Source of the DNA: Rhizobium sp. P38BS-XIX
GTDB lineage: Bacteria > Pseudomonadota > Alphaproteobacteria > Rhizobiales > Rhizobiaceae
Direction: 5' to 3'
NCBI RefSeq assembly: GCF_012641435.1
Contig: NZ_JABAIJ010000006.1
Span: forward strand, 186,001-250,000
DNA: 64,000 nt
Made by a program: the position numbers and the translations under genes. The notes below the pieces were generated by a model, which saw nothing but the letters and a program-made list of their open reading frames with translations, was not told the origin of the DNA and searched no databases. Below, piece by piece: positions 52,321 to 61,114 of this stretch. Position 1 is the first letter of the stretch, and the number at the start of each line of letters is the position of its first letter.

Positions 52321-52968
52321 TCAGCGCGTGTAGTCGATGCGGAAAACACTGTCGTCGAAAGAGACGTTGGTCTTGACGTTGTTGATGATGACGTCGGTCG
52401 TCTTGCCCTGCGGGTCGATCACCGTCCACTGGCGCAGATCGTAGCTCTTGGAATCGAAGATCATGGTGATCTGCGAATCGCCAAAGACCGTGCGGTTGCC
52501 GAGCGTGATCTTCGTCAGATCCGGCTGAGAATCGACGCTGCGCACCATATCGGCCGACAGGTCGATCTTGTTGGCAAGCAAGAGGCTCAGCGGCGTCTTG
52601 GACAGCTGATACATATTTCTGGTCTGCGTCTGGTCGTTGATGACCTGAACGTTGTTACCGTCGCAGATGACGCGCATACGAGACGGGGGATCGTAGTTGA
52701 AGCGCATCTTGCCCGGACGCTGAATGAAGAAGGCGCCGCTCATCTGATCGCCGCGCGGGCCGATCTGCAGGAAGCCGCCCTTCATCGTCTTGATGGACGA
52801 GAAGTGATCTGCAATCGCCTGGGCAATACCGGGATTAAGGCCTGCTGCCTGCTGCGCGAAGACGGATGCGGGCGCAGCACCTGCCGCACCGACAGCGACC
52901 ACGGCGCCGAGGAAATGCCGGCGGGTCAGGGACAATCGGTTGGAGGGCTGCGCATCAAATTTTGTCAT
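52321..52968 (-). CDS. lolA: Outer-membrane lipoprotein carrier LolA, with a Tat-type signal
   Basis: LolA shuttles lipoproteins across the periplasm to the outer membrane. The 215-residue protein has the LolA fold: ADHFSSIKTMKGGFLQIGPR, FFIQRPGKMRFNYDPPSRMR, and QWTVIDPQGKTTDVIINNVK. The N-terminus reads SLTRRHFLGAVVAVGAAGAA with R16-R17 and a cleavage site at about VFA-QQ (38-39), a twin-arginine (Tat) signal rather than the Sec signal usual for LolA. AAGGAG lies seven bases before the ATG. It follows ftsK, the common order, and precedes xthA. Confidence 0.93.
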   Translation of the reverse strand: MTKFDAQPSNRLSLTRRHFLGAVVAVGAAGAAPASVFAQQAAGLNPGIAQAIADHFSSIKTMKGGFLQIGPRGDQMSGAFFIQRPGKMRFNYDPPSRMRVICDGNNVQVINDQTQTRNMYQLSKTPLSLLLANKIDLSADMVRSVDSQPDLTKITLGNRTVFGDSQITMIFDSKSYDLRQWTVIDPQGKTTDVIINNVKTNVSFDDSVFRIDYTR

Positions 52969-53108
52969 CGAATTCTCCTTCATGCTGTGTCCATGGCGCT
53001 CAAAATCGGCGTCTTCATGGCGCAACGGCCCATGGGCGGTTGTGGGCCGCGATCAAATTTGCCTGAACATAGGTAGAATAAAAATGTGACACGGAAAGAC
53101 GGATCGCC

Positions 53109-55784
53109 TTAGCGATCCAGAATATCCGCTTCGGTGGGAACGAGGATCTCGCGCTTGCCGGCATGGTTGGCCGGGCCGATGACGCCCTCCTGCTCCATGC
53201 GCTCGATCAGCGATGCGGCACGGTTGTAGCCGATGCCGAGACGACGCTGGATATAGGAGGTCGAGGCCTTGCCATCACGCAGGACGATCGCAACCGCCTG
53301 GTCGTAGGGATCTTCCGAATCGGAGAGATTGGATGTGCCCGCCGGACCGCGCCCGTCGTCGTCATCCTCGTCGTCATCGGCCGTAATCGCATCGAGATAT
53401 TGCGGCGCGCCCTGCGTCTTCAGATAAGCGACGATGTCTTCCACTTCGCCATCGGCGACAAACGGACCGTGCACGCGCTGGATGCGCCCGCCGCCGGCCA
53501 TGTAGAGCATGTCGCCCATGCCGAGCAGCTGTTCGGCGCCCTGTTCGCCAAGGATGGTGCGGCTGTCGATCTTCGACGTCACCTGGAAGGAGATGCGCGT
53601 CGGGAAATTCGCCTTGATCGTGCCGGTGATGACGTCGACCGAGGGACGCTGCGTCGCCATGATGACATGGATGCCGGCAGCGCGCGCCATCTGCGCCAGA
53701 CGCTGCACCGCGCCTTCGATATCCTTGCCGGCGACCATCATCAGGTCGGCCATTTCGTCGATAATGACGACGATATAAGGCATCGGCTTCAGATCGAACT
53801 CTTCCGTCTCGTAGATCGCCTCGCCGGTATGGCGGTCGAAGCCCGTCTGTACGGTGCGGCTGATAGCCTCGCCCTTGGCGACGGCCTGCTCGACGCGGGT
53901 GTTGAAGCCGTCGATATTGCGCACGCCGATTTTCGACATCTTCTTGTAGCGCTCTTCCATCTCGCGGACGGTCCATTTGAGCGCAACGACGGCCTTCTTC
54001 GGATCGGTGACGACAGGCGAAAGAAGGTGCGGAATGCCATCGTAGACGGAGAGTTCCAGCATCTTCGGATCGATCATGATCAGGCGGCACTGCTCCGGCG
54101 TCATGCGATAGAGCAGCGACAGGATCATGGTGTTGATCGCCACGGATTTACCCGAGCCGGTGGTGCCGGCGACAAGCAGATGCGGCATCTTGGCCAAATC
54201 GGCAATGACGGACTCGCCGCCGATCGTCTTGCCGAGCGACATGGCGAGCTTCGCCTTCGAGCCCTCGAAATCGCGGCTGGCGATAAGCTCGCGCAGATAA
54301 ACGGTTTCGCGCGTCGAGTTCGGCAGTTCGATGCCGATGGCATTGCGGCCGGGGACGACGGCGACACGCGCGGCGATCGCGCTCATCGAACGAGCGATAT
54401 CGTCGGCAAGGCCGATGACGCGGGAGGACTTGATACCCGGTGCCGGCTCAAGTTCGTAGAGCGTGACCACAGGGCCGGGGCGAACATGAATGATCTCACC
54501 CTTCACGCCGAAGTCTTCCAGCACGCCTTCGAGCATGCGGGCATTCTGCTCCAGCGCATCGGCAGAGAGCGTGGCATCGCGGGCAACGGCCTTCGGCTCG
54601 GCCAGCAGATGAACAGCAGGAAGCTGGAAGCCATAGGGGCGAATGAACGAGGTTTGCGCCTCACGCTCGGCGCGCGGTCCCGGCTTCGGGCGCGGTGCGG
54701 CGGGCGTGACGCGATGGCCGGCGGCGGCGCTCTTGGGCGAAGACGCCAGCGGCCATGCCTCATCCTCGTCGTCAGGCAGGATATCGGCGGGACGACGCGA
54801 ATCGCGATCGTAGAAGGCATCCTCGTCCTCATCCTCATCGTCGCCGAGGCTGATCGAGGGCGCGGAAACGACACGGCGCGCGGCCGGGGCATCCATGGAG
54901 GGGTCGAGGCGGTCGCCGCGAGCCATCGGCGCCTTGGCGCGCACCGGCTCGTTCAGCGTGCCGAATTCGTCGTCATTGAAGTCGTAGGGCGCATCGAAGG
55001 CATGATCGCGGCGCTTGCGCGGCCCCATGCCGAAGAGACGGCGAATGCGGGCCTGGGCATTGTACCAGGCATGCATGACCGCACCGAAGGCCATGAAATT
55101 GCCGAGGAAGCTGCCGCGATCGTCATCCTCGTCCTCGTCGCCGACACGGCGGGCGCGGCTGCGGGTTTCCTCGTAGTCGTCCTCATCTTCATCCTCCTCA
55201 TCAATGATGTTCTCGCCAACGACGCCGGCGGCAAAAAGCATCAGCCAGATGGCAGGAACAGCAAGGATCGCACCGATGATCGTCGCGACGACGCCGCTCG
55301 GATAGGTGCCGATGAAAAGGGCGGGAAGGCGCAGAAGGAGATCGCCGACAACGCCACCGATGCCGTTCGGGATCGGCCAGGTCGGCGGCGCGGGAAAGCA
55401 GGCGATGGCACCAGCCGCGACGATGCAGCCGCCGATCCAGGCACCAAGGCGCGACGGCACGCGATGAAGCTTGCGGTTCGAAATCATCGCGAAGGCCCAG
55501 GCGACGACGGGCAGCATCGCCAGCACCGAGGCAAGGCCGAGCGACTGCATCATGATGTCGGCAAAGGCGGCGCCCGGAAAACCAAGCAGATTGGTCGGCG
55601 CATTGGCCGTCGCGTAGGAATAGCTGGGGTCCATAACGTTCCAGGTCGCCAGCGCCGCAACGGCAAGCGCCAGAAGGAACAGCAATGCGAAGCCGGTCAG
55701 ACCCTTGACCTGACGCCAAACCACACTCGATAGCGACAAACGGTCGGGACGACCGCTCAACGCCGCCGAATTGCTTCTGCCCAT
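53109..55784 (-). CDS. ftsK: DNA translocase FtsK
   Basis: This septal ATPase pumps chromosome ends and drives dimer resolution at division. The 891-residue protein has four N-terminal membrane helices, an Asp/Glu-rich cytoplasmic linker with runs such as DEEDEDEDDYEE (about residues 200-330), the motor domain with Walker A AGTTGSGKSVAIN and Walker B YIVVIIDEMADLMM, and the C-terminal gamma winged helix (YIQRRLGIGYNRAASLIERM) that reads polarity sequences. ATG at 55784 is preferred to one 11 codons upstream. A CtrA-like box and two CcrM sites (GAATC) lie just upstream. Confidence 0.96.
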   Translation of the reverse strand: MGRSNSAALSGRPDRLSLSSVVWRQVKGLTGFALLFLLALAVAALATWNVMDPSYSYATANAPTNLLGFPGAAFADIMMQSLGLASVLAMLPVVAWAFAMISNRKLHRVPSRLGAWIGGCIVAAGAIACFPAPPTWPIPNGIGGVVGDLLLRLPALFIGTYPSGVVATIIGAILAVPAIWLMLFAAGVVGENIIDEEDEDEDDYEETRSRARRVGDEDEDDDRGSFLGNFMAFGAVMHAWYNAQARIRRLFGMGPRKRRDHAFDAPYDFNDDEFGTLNEPVRAKAPMARGDRLDPSMDAPAARRVVSAPSISLGDDEDEDEDAFYDRDSRRPADILPDDEDEAWPLASSPKSAAAGHRVTPAAPRPKPGPRAEREAQTSFIRPYGFQLPAVHLLAEPKAVARDATLSADALEQNARMLEGVLEDFGVKGEIIHVRPGPVVTLYELEPAPGIKSSRVIGLADDIARSMSAIAARVAVVPGRNAIGIELPNSTRETVYLRELIASRDFEGSKAKLAMSLGKTIGGESVIADLAKMPHLLVAGTTGSGKSVAINTMILSLLYRMTPEQCRLIMIDPKMLELSVYDGIPHLLSPVVTDPKKAVVALKWTVREMEERYKKMSKIGVRNIDGFNTRVEQAVAKGEAISRTVQTGFDRHTGEAIYETEEFDLKPMPYIVVIIDEMADLMMVAGKDIEGAVQRLAQMARAAGIHVIMATQRPSVDVITGTIKANFPTRISFQVTSKIDSRTILGEQGAEQLLGMGDMLYMAGGGRIQRVHGPFVADGEVEDIVAYLKTQGAPQYLDAITADDDEDDDDGRGPAGTSNLSDSEDPYDQAVAIVLRDGKASTSYIQRRLGIGYNRAASLIERMEQEGVIGPANHAGKREILVPTEADILDR

Positions 55785-55873
55785 GATACCCAGCCCCGTT
55801 CCTTGTCGATAGCGCAAGCGAATCGGTCGATGCCCACTCGCCGGCAGGTTAGAGCTACCTAATCAGAGGAGGG

Positions 55874-55889
55874 TTAATGGCATGTTAAC
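55874..55889 (-). promoter_or_regulatory. Candidate CtrA box upstream of ftsK
   Basis: The sequence TTAATGGCATGTTAAC fits the CtrA consensus TTAA-N7-TTAAC on both strands (GGTTAA-N7-TTAACC). It is centred about 97 bases before the ftsK start. GANTC methylation sites lie on both sides (GAATC at 55820-55824 and 55908-55912). CtrA and CcrM control the alpha-proteobacterial cell cycle, so the combination is meaningful for a division gene. Binding is inferred. Confidence 0.6.
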
Positions 55890-55950
55890 CATGCGCGCCA
55901 ACCAAAGGAATCGCCGACTTTTACAGCGAAACATCGTCGCGCAAACAAAA

Positions 55951-55976
55951 AGGGCCCGAACCGAGGTCCGGGCCAA
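55951..55976 (-). terminator. Terminator of the amtB transcript
   Basis: On the minus strand GGCCCG/CGGGCC form a stem followed by CTTTTTGTTTG. It lies about 85 bases after the amtB stop codon. Confidence 0.75.
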
Positions 55977-56019
55977 AAGCGACCTACTTGCGATGAAATA
56001 GGACGCGACGGGACGTTAA

Positions 56020-56049
56020 GCGATGCCGGAGGCGTTGCTCCGGCATCGC
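56020..56049. repeat. Long perfect hairpin right after amtB
   Basis: GCGATGCCGGAG and CTCCGGCATCGC form a perfect 12-bp stem with a six-base loop (GCGTTG), ten bases after the amtB stop. There is no T-run, so it may protect the 3' end of the mRNA while the next hairpin terminates transcription. Confidence 0.7.
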
Positions 56050-56058
56050 AAGCCTTGA

Positions 56059-57426
56059 TCAGGAATTGTGGTAGGCGGCTTCACCGTGCGAAGCGAGGTC
56101 GAGGCCTTCGCGCTCGGCTTCGGCCGGGACGCGCAGACCCATGACCACGTCGACGATCTTGTAGAGGATCGCAGAGCCGATGCCGCACCACAGGATGGTG
56201 GTGACGACGGCGGTCAGCTGCACGACGACCTGGCTGCCCATGGTGACGCCATCGGCATAGCCGACGCCGCCGAGCGAGGCGCTGGCGAAGATGCCCGTTG
56301 CAATGGCGCCGAAGATGCCGCCGACGCAGTGCACGCCGAAGACGTCAGCCGTATCGTCGTAGCCGAACTTGTTCTTCACGACGGAGACGAAGAAGTAGCA
56401 CAGCGGAGAAACGATGAGGCCCATGACGATCGCGCCCATCGGGCCGGCGATACCGGCAGCAGGCGTGATGGCGACGAGGCCGGCGACCATGCCCGAAGCG
56501 CCGCCGAGCATGGAGGCCTTGCCGCGGGTGAAGGTTTCAACCAGCGACCAGGAGATGATGGCGGCTGCGGTGGCAACGAAGGTGTTGACGGTGGCGAGCA
56601 TGGCGCCGCCCGAAGCTTCGAGGTTCGAACCGGCGTTGAAGCCGAACCAGCCGACCCAGAGCATGGATGCGCCGACCATGGTCAGCGTCATGGAATGCGG
56701 AGCCATCATGTCCTTGCCGAAGCCGACGCGCTTGCCGACGAGGATGGCGCCGACGATGCCTGCAATGCCCGCATTGATGTGAACGACGGTGCCGCCGGCG
56801 AAGTCGAGCGCGCCCATCTTGAAGAGCATGCCGTTGGAATCCCAGACCATGTGAGCGATCGGGAAGTAGACGAACGTTGCCCACAGCGCGCAGAAAAGGA
56901 TGGCTGCGCCGAACTTGATGCGCTCAGCGAAGGCGCCGATGATCAGGGCCGGGGTGATGGCGGCGAAGGTCATCTGGAACAGCATGAAGATGAATTCAGG
57001 AATGACGACGCCCTTGGAGAAGGTCGCAGCCGTCGTCGAGGTCGAAACACCCGCCAGGAACATCTTGGCCGTGCCGCCCCAGTATGGGCTGGTGCCGCCG
57101 CCGAAGGCGAAGGAATAGCCGTAGATGACCCAGAGGAGCATCACGACGGCGCCGATCATCGTGCACTGCATCAGCACGGAGAGCATGTTCTTCGAGCGAA
57201 CAAGGCCGCCGTAAAACAAAGCGAGACCCGGCACGAGCATGAACAACACGAGGATGGTGGAGATGAACATGAAGGCGGTGTCGCCCTTGTCCGGAACCGG
57301 AGCAGCAGCGGCGGCAGCGGCAGCAGCCGGAGCGGCATCCTGAGCGAATGCGATCGCCGGCGCCAGCAGGGCTGCCGACAGCGCGCCCACTCGCGTCACG
57401 GTCGAAGAAAGCTTGAAAAATGACAT
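56059..57426 (-). CDS. amtB: Ammonium transporter AmtB
   Basis: The 455-residue inner-membrane channel carries ammonium/ammonia. There is a cleavable signal (ALLAPAIAFAQ), an Ala-rich segment, then eleven helices. The pore histidines lie in GGTVVHINAGIAGIVGAILV and VFGVHCVGGIFG; VLVPGLALFYGGLVR-like FMLVPGLALFYGGLVRSKN is the amt signature. GlnK is encoded just upstream, 27 bases before the amtB start. The pair is presumably transcribed from the sigma-54 promoter upstream of glnK and switched off when nitrogen is plentiful. Confidence 0.97.
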   Translation of the reverse strand: MSFFKLSSTVTRVGALSAALLAPAIAFAQDAAPAAAAAAAAAPVPDKGDTAFMFISTILVLFMLVPGLALFYGGLVRSKNMLSVLMQCTMIGAVVMLLWVIYGYSFAFGGGTSPYWGGTAKMFLAGVSTSTTAATFSKGVVIPEFIFMLFQMTFAAITPALIIGAFAERIKFGAAILFCALWATFVYFPIAHMVWDSNGMLFKMGALDFAGGTVVHINAGIAGIVGAILVGKRVGFGKDMMAPHSMTLTMVGASMLWVGWFGFNAGSNLEASGGAMLATVNTFVATAAAIISWSLVETFTRGKASMLGGASGMVAGLVAITPAAGIAGPMGAIVMGLIVSPLCYFFVSVVKNKFGYDDTADVFGVHCVGGIFGAIATGIFASASLGGVGYADGVTMGSQVVVQLTAVVTTILWCGIGSAILYKIVDVVMGLRVPAEAEREGLDLASHGEAAYHNS

Positions 57427-57453
57427 GCAAATAACTCCCTGATCGGCCGTGTC

Positions 57454-57792
57454 TTACAGCGCGTCTGAATCGGTTTCGCCCGTACGGATGCGCACGGCAT
57501 GGTCAATGGAATAGACAAAGATCTTGCCGTCGCCGATCTGGCCGGTCTTGGCAGCGGCCGCGATGGCCTCGACGGCCTTGTCGACGGTTTCGGATGCGAC
57601 GGCGACCTCGATCTTCAGCTTCGGCAGGAAGCTGACGGCGTATTCGGTGCCGCGATAGATTTCGGTGTGCCCCTTCTGGCGCCCGTAGCCCTTCACTTCG
57701 GTCACAGTCAGGCCCTGGATGCCGACTGCCGTGAGGGCCTCACGGACCTCATCGAGCTTGAACGGCTTGATAATGGCCATCACAATTTTCAT
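57454..57792 (-). CDS. glnK: Nitrogen regulatory protein P-II (GlnK)
   Basis: This trimeric 112-residue signal protein senses 2-oxoglutarate and ATP/ADP and blocks AmtB when nitrogen is in excess. It shows MKIVMAIIKPFKLDEVREAL, the T-loop VKGYGRQKGHTEIYRGTEYA with the uridylylation site Y51, and the C-terminal GDGKIFVYSIDHAVRIRTGE. ATG at 57792 gives the exact family length; a start at 57804 (MGNQM...) is possible. It is the first gene of a glnK-amtB operon with a sigma-54 promoter and an NtrC site upstream. Confidence 0.97.
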   Translation of the reverse strand: MKIVMAIIKPFKLDEVREALTAVGIQGLTVTEVKGYGRQKGHTEIYRGTEYAVSFLPKLKIEVAVASETVDKAVEAIAAAAKTGQIGDGKIFVYSIDHAVRIRTGETDSDAL

Positions 57793-57880
57793 CTGGTTTC
57801 CCATCCTTTGTTTACCCTCGGCGAGGAGCCGACCTTCCTTGCTGCCGATCCATGTTTCGGCAGCGACTGGGTATACACAT

Positions 57881-57895
57881 TCAAGGGGCGTGCCA
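57881..57895 (-). promoter_or_regulatory. Sigma-54 promoter of glnK-amtB
   Basis: On the minus strand TGGCACG-CCCC-TTGA matches the -24/-12 consensus TGGCACG-N4-TTGC, with only the last base differing. Transcription would begin near 57869, about 77 bases before the glnK start. Confidence 0.8.
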
Positions 57896-57980
57896 GATTC
57901 ACGACACATTTATAACATTTTGAAATCAAAGGATTTTATTGGAAATACCCAATAAAGCGGCACTTCGCGTCGCCGCAAAA

Positions 57981-57995
57981 GCACAAATAAAGTGC
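57981..57995. promoter_or_regulatory. NtrC binding site upstream of glnK
   Basis: GCAC-N7-GTGC (GCACAAATAAAGTGC) is a complete NtrC-type dyad about 110 bases upstream of the predicted glnK start of transcription, a normal distance for a sigma-54 enhancer. It lies close to the convergent end of tesB (58019). Confidence 0.75.
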
Positions 57996-58018
57996 AATTT
58001 TATAAGTTTGCCATTTAT

Positions 58019-58903
58019 TTAATCATTTGCCTTTTTACGAATCAGGCCTTCCTGCGCCACCGACGCAATCAGGACACCGGATCGCGTAAACAGGCTGCCG
58101 CGCGTAAATCCGCGTGCGCCGGAAGCGCTGGGGCTTTCCTGGCTGTAAAGCAGCCAGTCATCGAGCTTGAACGGGCGATGGAACCACATGGCATGGTCAA
58201 GGCTTGCGACCTGCACGGTGGGGTCGAGCACCGACGTGCCATGGGCGTTCAGGGACACATCAAGCAATGTCATGTCGGAGAGATAGGCGAGCACCGCATT
58301 CTGATAGAGCCGATCATCTGGCACAGGCCCGGTGAGCCGGATCCAGATATTCTGCCGCTGGCTCGGCTGCGAGCGGGAGAAATAGCTCTCGATGGAGACC
58401 GGTCGGATTTCGATCGCCCGCTTGCGCTCCCAATAGCGGCGCACATTCTCGGGCGCATGGGCGAGGTAGCGTTGCTTGATCTGCTCCTCGTCCATCAGAT
58501 CCTCCGGCATGGCGACATCAGGCATGTCGCCCTGATGCTCGAAACCGGTTTCATCCAGCTGGAAGGATGCGGTCAGCGCAAAGATCGCCTTGCCGTGCTG
58601 AACCGCAAGCACCCGACGTGTATTGAAGCTCGAACCGTCCCGCAGACGGTCGACCTGATAGAGGATCGGCACGGCAGGGTCGCCCGGCAGCATGAAATAG
58701 GCATGCAGCGAATGCGCGAAGCGATCGGCATCCACGGTTCTCTGTGCCGCCATCAGCGCCTGCCCGATGACTTGGCCGCCGAAGACGCGCTGCCAACCGA
58801 CCTGCGGACTGTTGCCGCGAAACAGGTTCATCTCGATGGTTTCGAGATCGAGCGTTGCGAGCACGACTTCCATCGGGGTGAGCTTATCGGTCTCTCGCGA
58901 CAT
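58019..58903 (-). CDS. tesB: Acyl-CoA thioesterase II
   Basis: The 294-residue double-hotdog thioesterase releases CoA from long-chain acyl-CoA. Conserved parts are VFGGQVIGQALMAAQRTVDA, SLHAYFMLPGDPAVPILYQV, and ASLDHAMWFHRPFKLDDWLL with the catalytic Asp, plus the late QESPSASGARGFTRGSLFTR. The ATG at 58903 starts MSRETDKLTPMEVVLATLDL. A long open frame continues upstream but is antisense to the hydroxylase gene. It is divergent from the UbiH-type gene. Confidence 0.95.
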   Translation of the reverse strand: MSRETDKLTPMEVVLATLDLETIEMNLFRGNSPQVGWQRVFGGQVIGQALMAAQRTVDADRFAHSLHAYFMLPGDPAVPILYQVDRLRDGSSFNTRRVLAVQHGKAIFALTASFQLDETGFEHQGDMPDVAMPEDLMDEEQIKQRYLAHAPENVRRYWERKRAIEIRPVSIESYFSRSQPSQRQNIWIRLTGPVPDDRLYQNAVLAYLSDMTLLDVSLNAHGTSVLDPTVQVASLDHAMWFHRPFKLDDWLLYSQESPSASGARGFTRGSLFTRSGVLIASVAQEGLIRKKAND

Positions 58904-58987
58904 TTTGCTTGAACTCCAATGGTAGGAACCACGATCAGGATGCTCTATATAGAACACGAAGTGACAGTAAGACACAGGGAAGCGCGA

Positions 58988-60202
58988 ATGTTGGACATGC
59001 TGGTAGTGGGTGGCGGATATGTGGGTCTTGCCGCAGCGGTCGCAGTCAAGCAGGCAGCACCGCATCTCGACGTCATGATCGTGGAAGCCGCGCCCGAATC
59101 CGTTTGGAGGAAGGACATGCGGGCGTCGGCGATCATCGCAGCCGCTTCCAAGATGCTCGATGTTCTCGGTGTCTGGAACGAGATCGCCCCCGAAGCCGAA
59201 CCGATCACCCGCATGGTGGTTACGGATTCGCGCACCGGCGACCCTGTCCGCCCGGTCTTTCTCACCTTCGATGGCGAGGTGACCGAAGGACAGCCCTTTG
59301 CCCATATGGTCCCGAACGTGACCATGGTTGGCGCATTGCGCGGCGCTTGCGAGCGTCTGGGCATCTCGATCAAGCACGGCCTCAGCGCCACCGGCTTCGT
59401 CACCGACGACAGCAAGACCACACTCACCCTTTCCGATGGCAGCACGCTGGAAACGCGGCTGCTGGTCGCCTGCGACGGCGTGCGCTCCAAGCTGCGCGAC
59501 ATGGCAGGCATCAAGACCGTCAACTGGGAATACGGTCAGTCGGGCATCGTCGTCACCGTCGAACACGAACGGCCGCATGGCGGCTGCGCCGAAGAGCATT
59601 TCCTGCCTTCCGGCCCCTTTGCCATCCTGCCCTTGAAGAATAATCGCTCCTCGCTGGTCTGGACGGAGAGGACTAGCGATGCCGAGCGGCTGATCGCCTC
59701 CGACGATCTGGTCTTCGAAGAGGAGCTGGAGCGCCGCTTCGGCCACAAGCTGGGCGCGCTGACCGTCATTGGCGACCGCCGCGCCTTCCCGCTCGGTCTG
59801 ACGCTCGCCCGTGATTTTGTCGCTCCACGCTTCGCGCTTGCCGGTGACGCCGCCCACGGCATCCACCCGATCTCCGGCCAGGGCCTCAACCTCGGCTTCA
59901 AGGATGTCGCAGCCCTTGCCGAAACCATCGTCGAGGCCGATCGCCTCGGCCTCGATATCGGCTCGATCAATACGCTCGAGCGCTACCAGACCTGGCGCCG
60001 CTTCGACACCTTCCGCATGGGGGTGACGACCGACGTCCTCAATCGGCTCTTCTCCAACGACAACACGCCCCTGCGCATCGCCCGCGATTTCGGCCTCGGC
60101 ATTGTCGAACGGCTGCCGAGCCTCAAATCCTTCTTCATCGGACAGGCGGCCGGCACGACCGCGAAGCACAATCCGCGCCTGCTCGCCGGAGAAACGATCT
60201 GA
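58988..60202 (+). CDS. UbiH/UbiF/COQ6-family FAD monooxygenase
   Basis: The 404-residue flavoprotein hydroxylates ubiquinone precursors. It has the FAD loop VVGGGYVGLAAAVAVKQAAP, the DG motif LLVACDGVRSKLRD, and the second FAD motif AGDAAHGIHPISGQGLNLGF. It is likely the enzyme acting on the ubiquinone ring in the aerobic pathway, but which ring position it hydroxylates cannot be read from the sequence. ATG at 58988 (MLDMLVVGGG) has no competing upstream start that is conserved. It is divergent from tesB, as in many rhizobia. Confidence 0.92.
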   Translation: MLDMLVVGGGYVGLAAAVAVKQAAPHLDVMIVEAAPESVWRKDMRASAIIAAASKMLDVLGVWNEIAPEAEPITRMVVTDSRTGDPVRPVFLTFDGEVTEGQPFAHMVPNVTMVGALRGACERLGISIKHGLSATGFVTDDSKTTLTLSDGSTLETRLLVACDGVRSKLRDMAGIKTVNWEYGQSGIVVTVEHERPHGGCAEEHFLPSGPFAILPLKNNRSSLVWTERTSDAERLIASDDLVFEEELERRFGHKLGALTVIGDRRAFPLGLTLARDFVAPRFALAGDAAHGIHPISGQGLNLGFKDVAALAETIVEADRLGLDIGSINTLERYQTWRRFDTFRMGVTTDVLNRLFSNDNTPLRIARDFGLGIVERLPSLKSFFIGQAAGTTAKHNPRLLAGETI

Positions 60203-60237
60203 AGATCAAGGACAGAGCGGGCGTCCGAACCGCAGCT

Positions 60238-60888
60238 TCAGCCGCCGGATGAGGCCGTGAAGACAGCTAGTTGAGCAGCGAATGCCCGTTGGTATGCAGG
60301 CCGCGCTTCTCCGCGAGCGACATAGGCCGCAAGGTTCGGATATTCGTCGACGATTCCGGAGCTTTTCAAGCGAAGCAGCACCGAAATCATCATCAGGTCG
60401 CCGGCGCTGAAATCGCCATCGAGCCAATCGGCATCGCCAAGGTGATTGGAAAGGTCGTTCAACCGGCTGCGGATGTTTTTGTCGAGAACCTCAAGGCGCT
60501 TTTCGTACCAGGGCTCGTCACGCTCGAGGATCGTCGCAAGGCTGCGCTCGAAAATCGGCAGCTCGACGGTATTGAGCGCGGCAAAGATCCATGTGATCGC
60601 CCGCGAGCGCGCATGCGCATCCTCCGGCAGCAAGCCCTGGTGGCGCTCCCCAATGTGAAACACGATCGACCCCGACTCGAACAATGTCAGATCGCCCTCT
60701 TCATAGGTCGGGATCTGCCCGAAGGGATGACGCGCGCGATGCTCGGCCTCCTTCATCGTCTTGAACGAAACAAAGTGCACATCGTAGGGCTGACCAACCT
60801 CCTCCAGCGCCCAGCGAACACGCATGTCGCGAGCCAGCCCCTTGCCGCGATCCGGCGACTTCTCAAACGCGGTGATGGTAATCGTCAT
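60238..60888 (-). CDS. Glutathione S-transferase family protein
   Basis: The 216-residue protein has an N-terminal thioredoxin-like domain with RDMRVRWALEEVGQPYDVHF and HPFGQIPTYEEGDLTLFESG (the conserved cis-Pro and Glu-Ser), then an all-helical domain. GSTs conjugate or reduce electrophiles with glutathione. ATG at 60888 has GGAGG five bases upstream; one at 60900 is also in frame. It is divergent from an Rrf2-type regulator whose operator lies between them, so it may be part of a stress response controlled by that regulator (inference). Confidence 0.9.
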   Translation of the reverse strand: MTITITAFEKSPDRGKGLARDMRVRWALEEVGQPYDVHFVSFKTMKEAEHRARHPFGQIPTYEEGDLTLFESGSIVFHIGERHQGLLPEDAHARSRAITWIFAALNTVELPIFERSLATILERDEPWYEKRLEVLDKNIRSRLNDLSNHLGDADWLDGDFSAGDLMMISVLLRLKSSGIVDEYPNLAAYVARGEARPAYQRAFAAQLAVFTASSGG

Positions 60889-61089
60889 GGGATCCTCCAT
60901 AGCTTGCCTGCTTAGAAGACGACTGGCTCGCCCTGATTCCGACATTCCATCGTTAAAATAATCCTCGCAATCGCTTCGATCAGCCTTTCGAATACGAACG
61001 GTTGCTAACGACCTGCGCTTGAAGCTCTTCCAGCTATTGCCGTCAGACAATCACAACCTCCCATCCTTGGTAATTTGACTCGTCATTCA

Positions 61090-61114
61090 TCATGTAATAG
61101 TGAAAGTTACATGA
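61090..61114. promoter_or_regulatory. Candidate Rrf2 operator overlapping its own start codon
   Basis: TCATGTAA and TTACATGA form a perfect eight-base inverted repeat with a nine-base spacer. The right arm includes the ATG of the Rrf2 gene, so binding would block its translation-initiation region and hence its transcription (autoregulation, inferred). Confidence 0.6.

Noticed and set aside
53163..55733. Open frame of 856 codons on the plus strand
   Set aside because: It is antisense to ftsK throughout and its translation is low-complexity (Arg/Asp/Gly/His-rich), as is common opposite GC-rich genes.
58904..60169. Upstream extension that would make a 716-residue TesB fusion
   Set aside because: The added part is antisense to the UbiH-type gene; TesB is complete from its own ATG at 58903.
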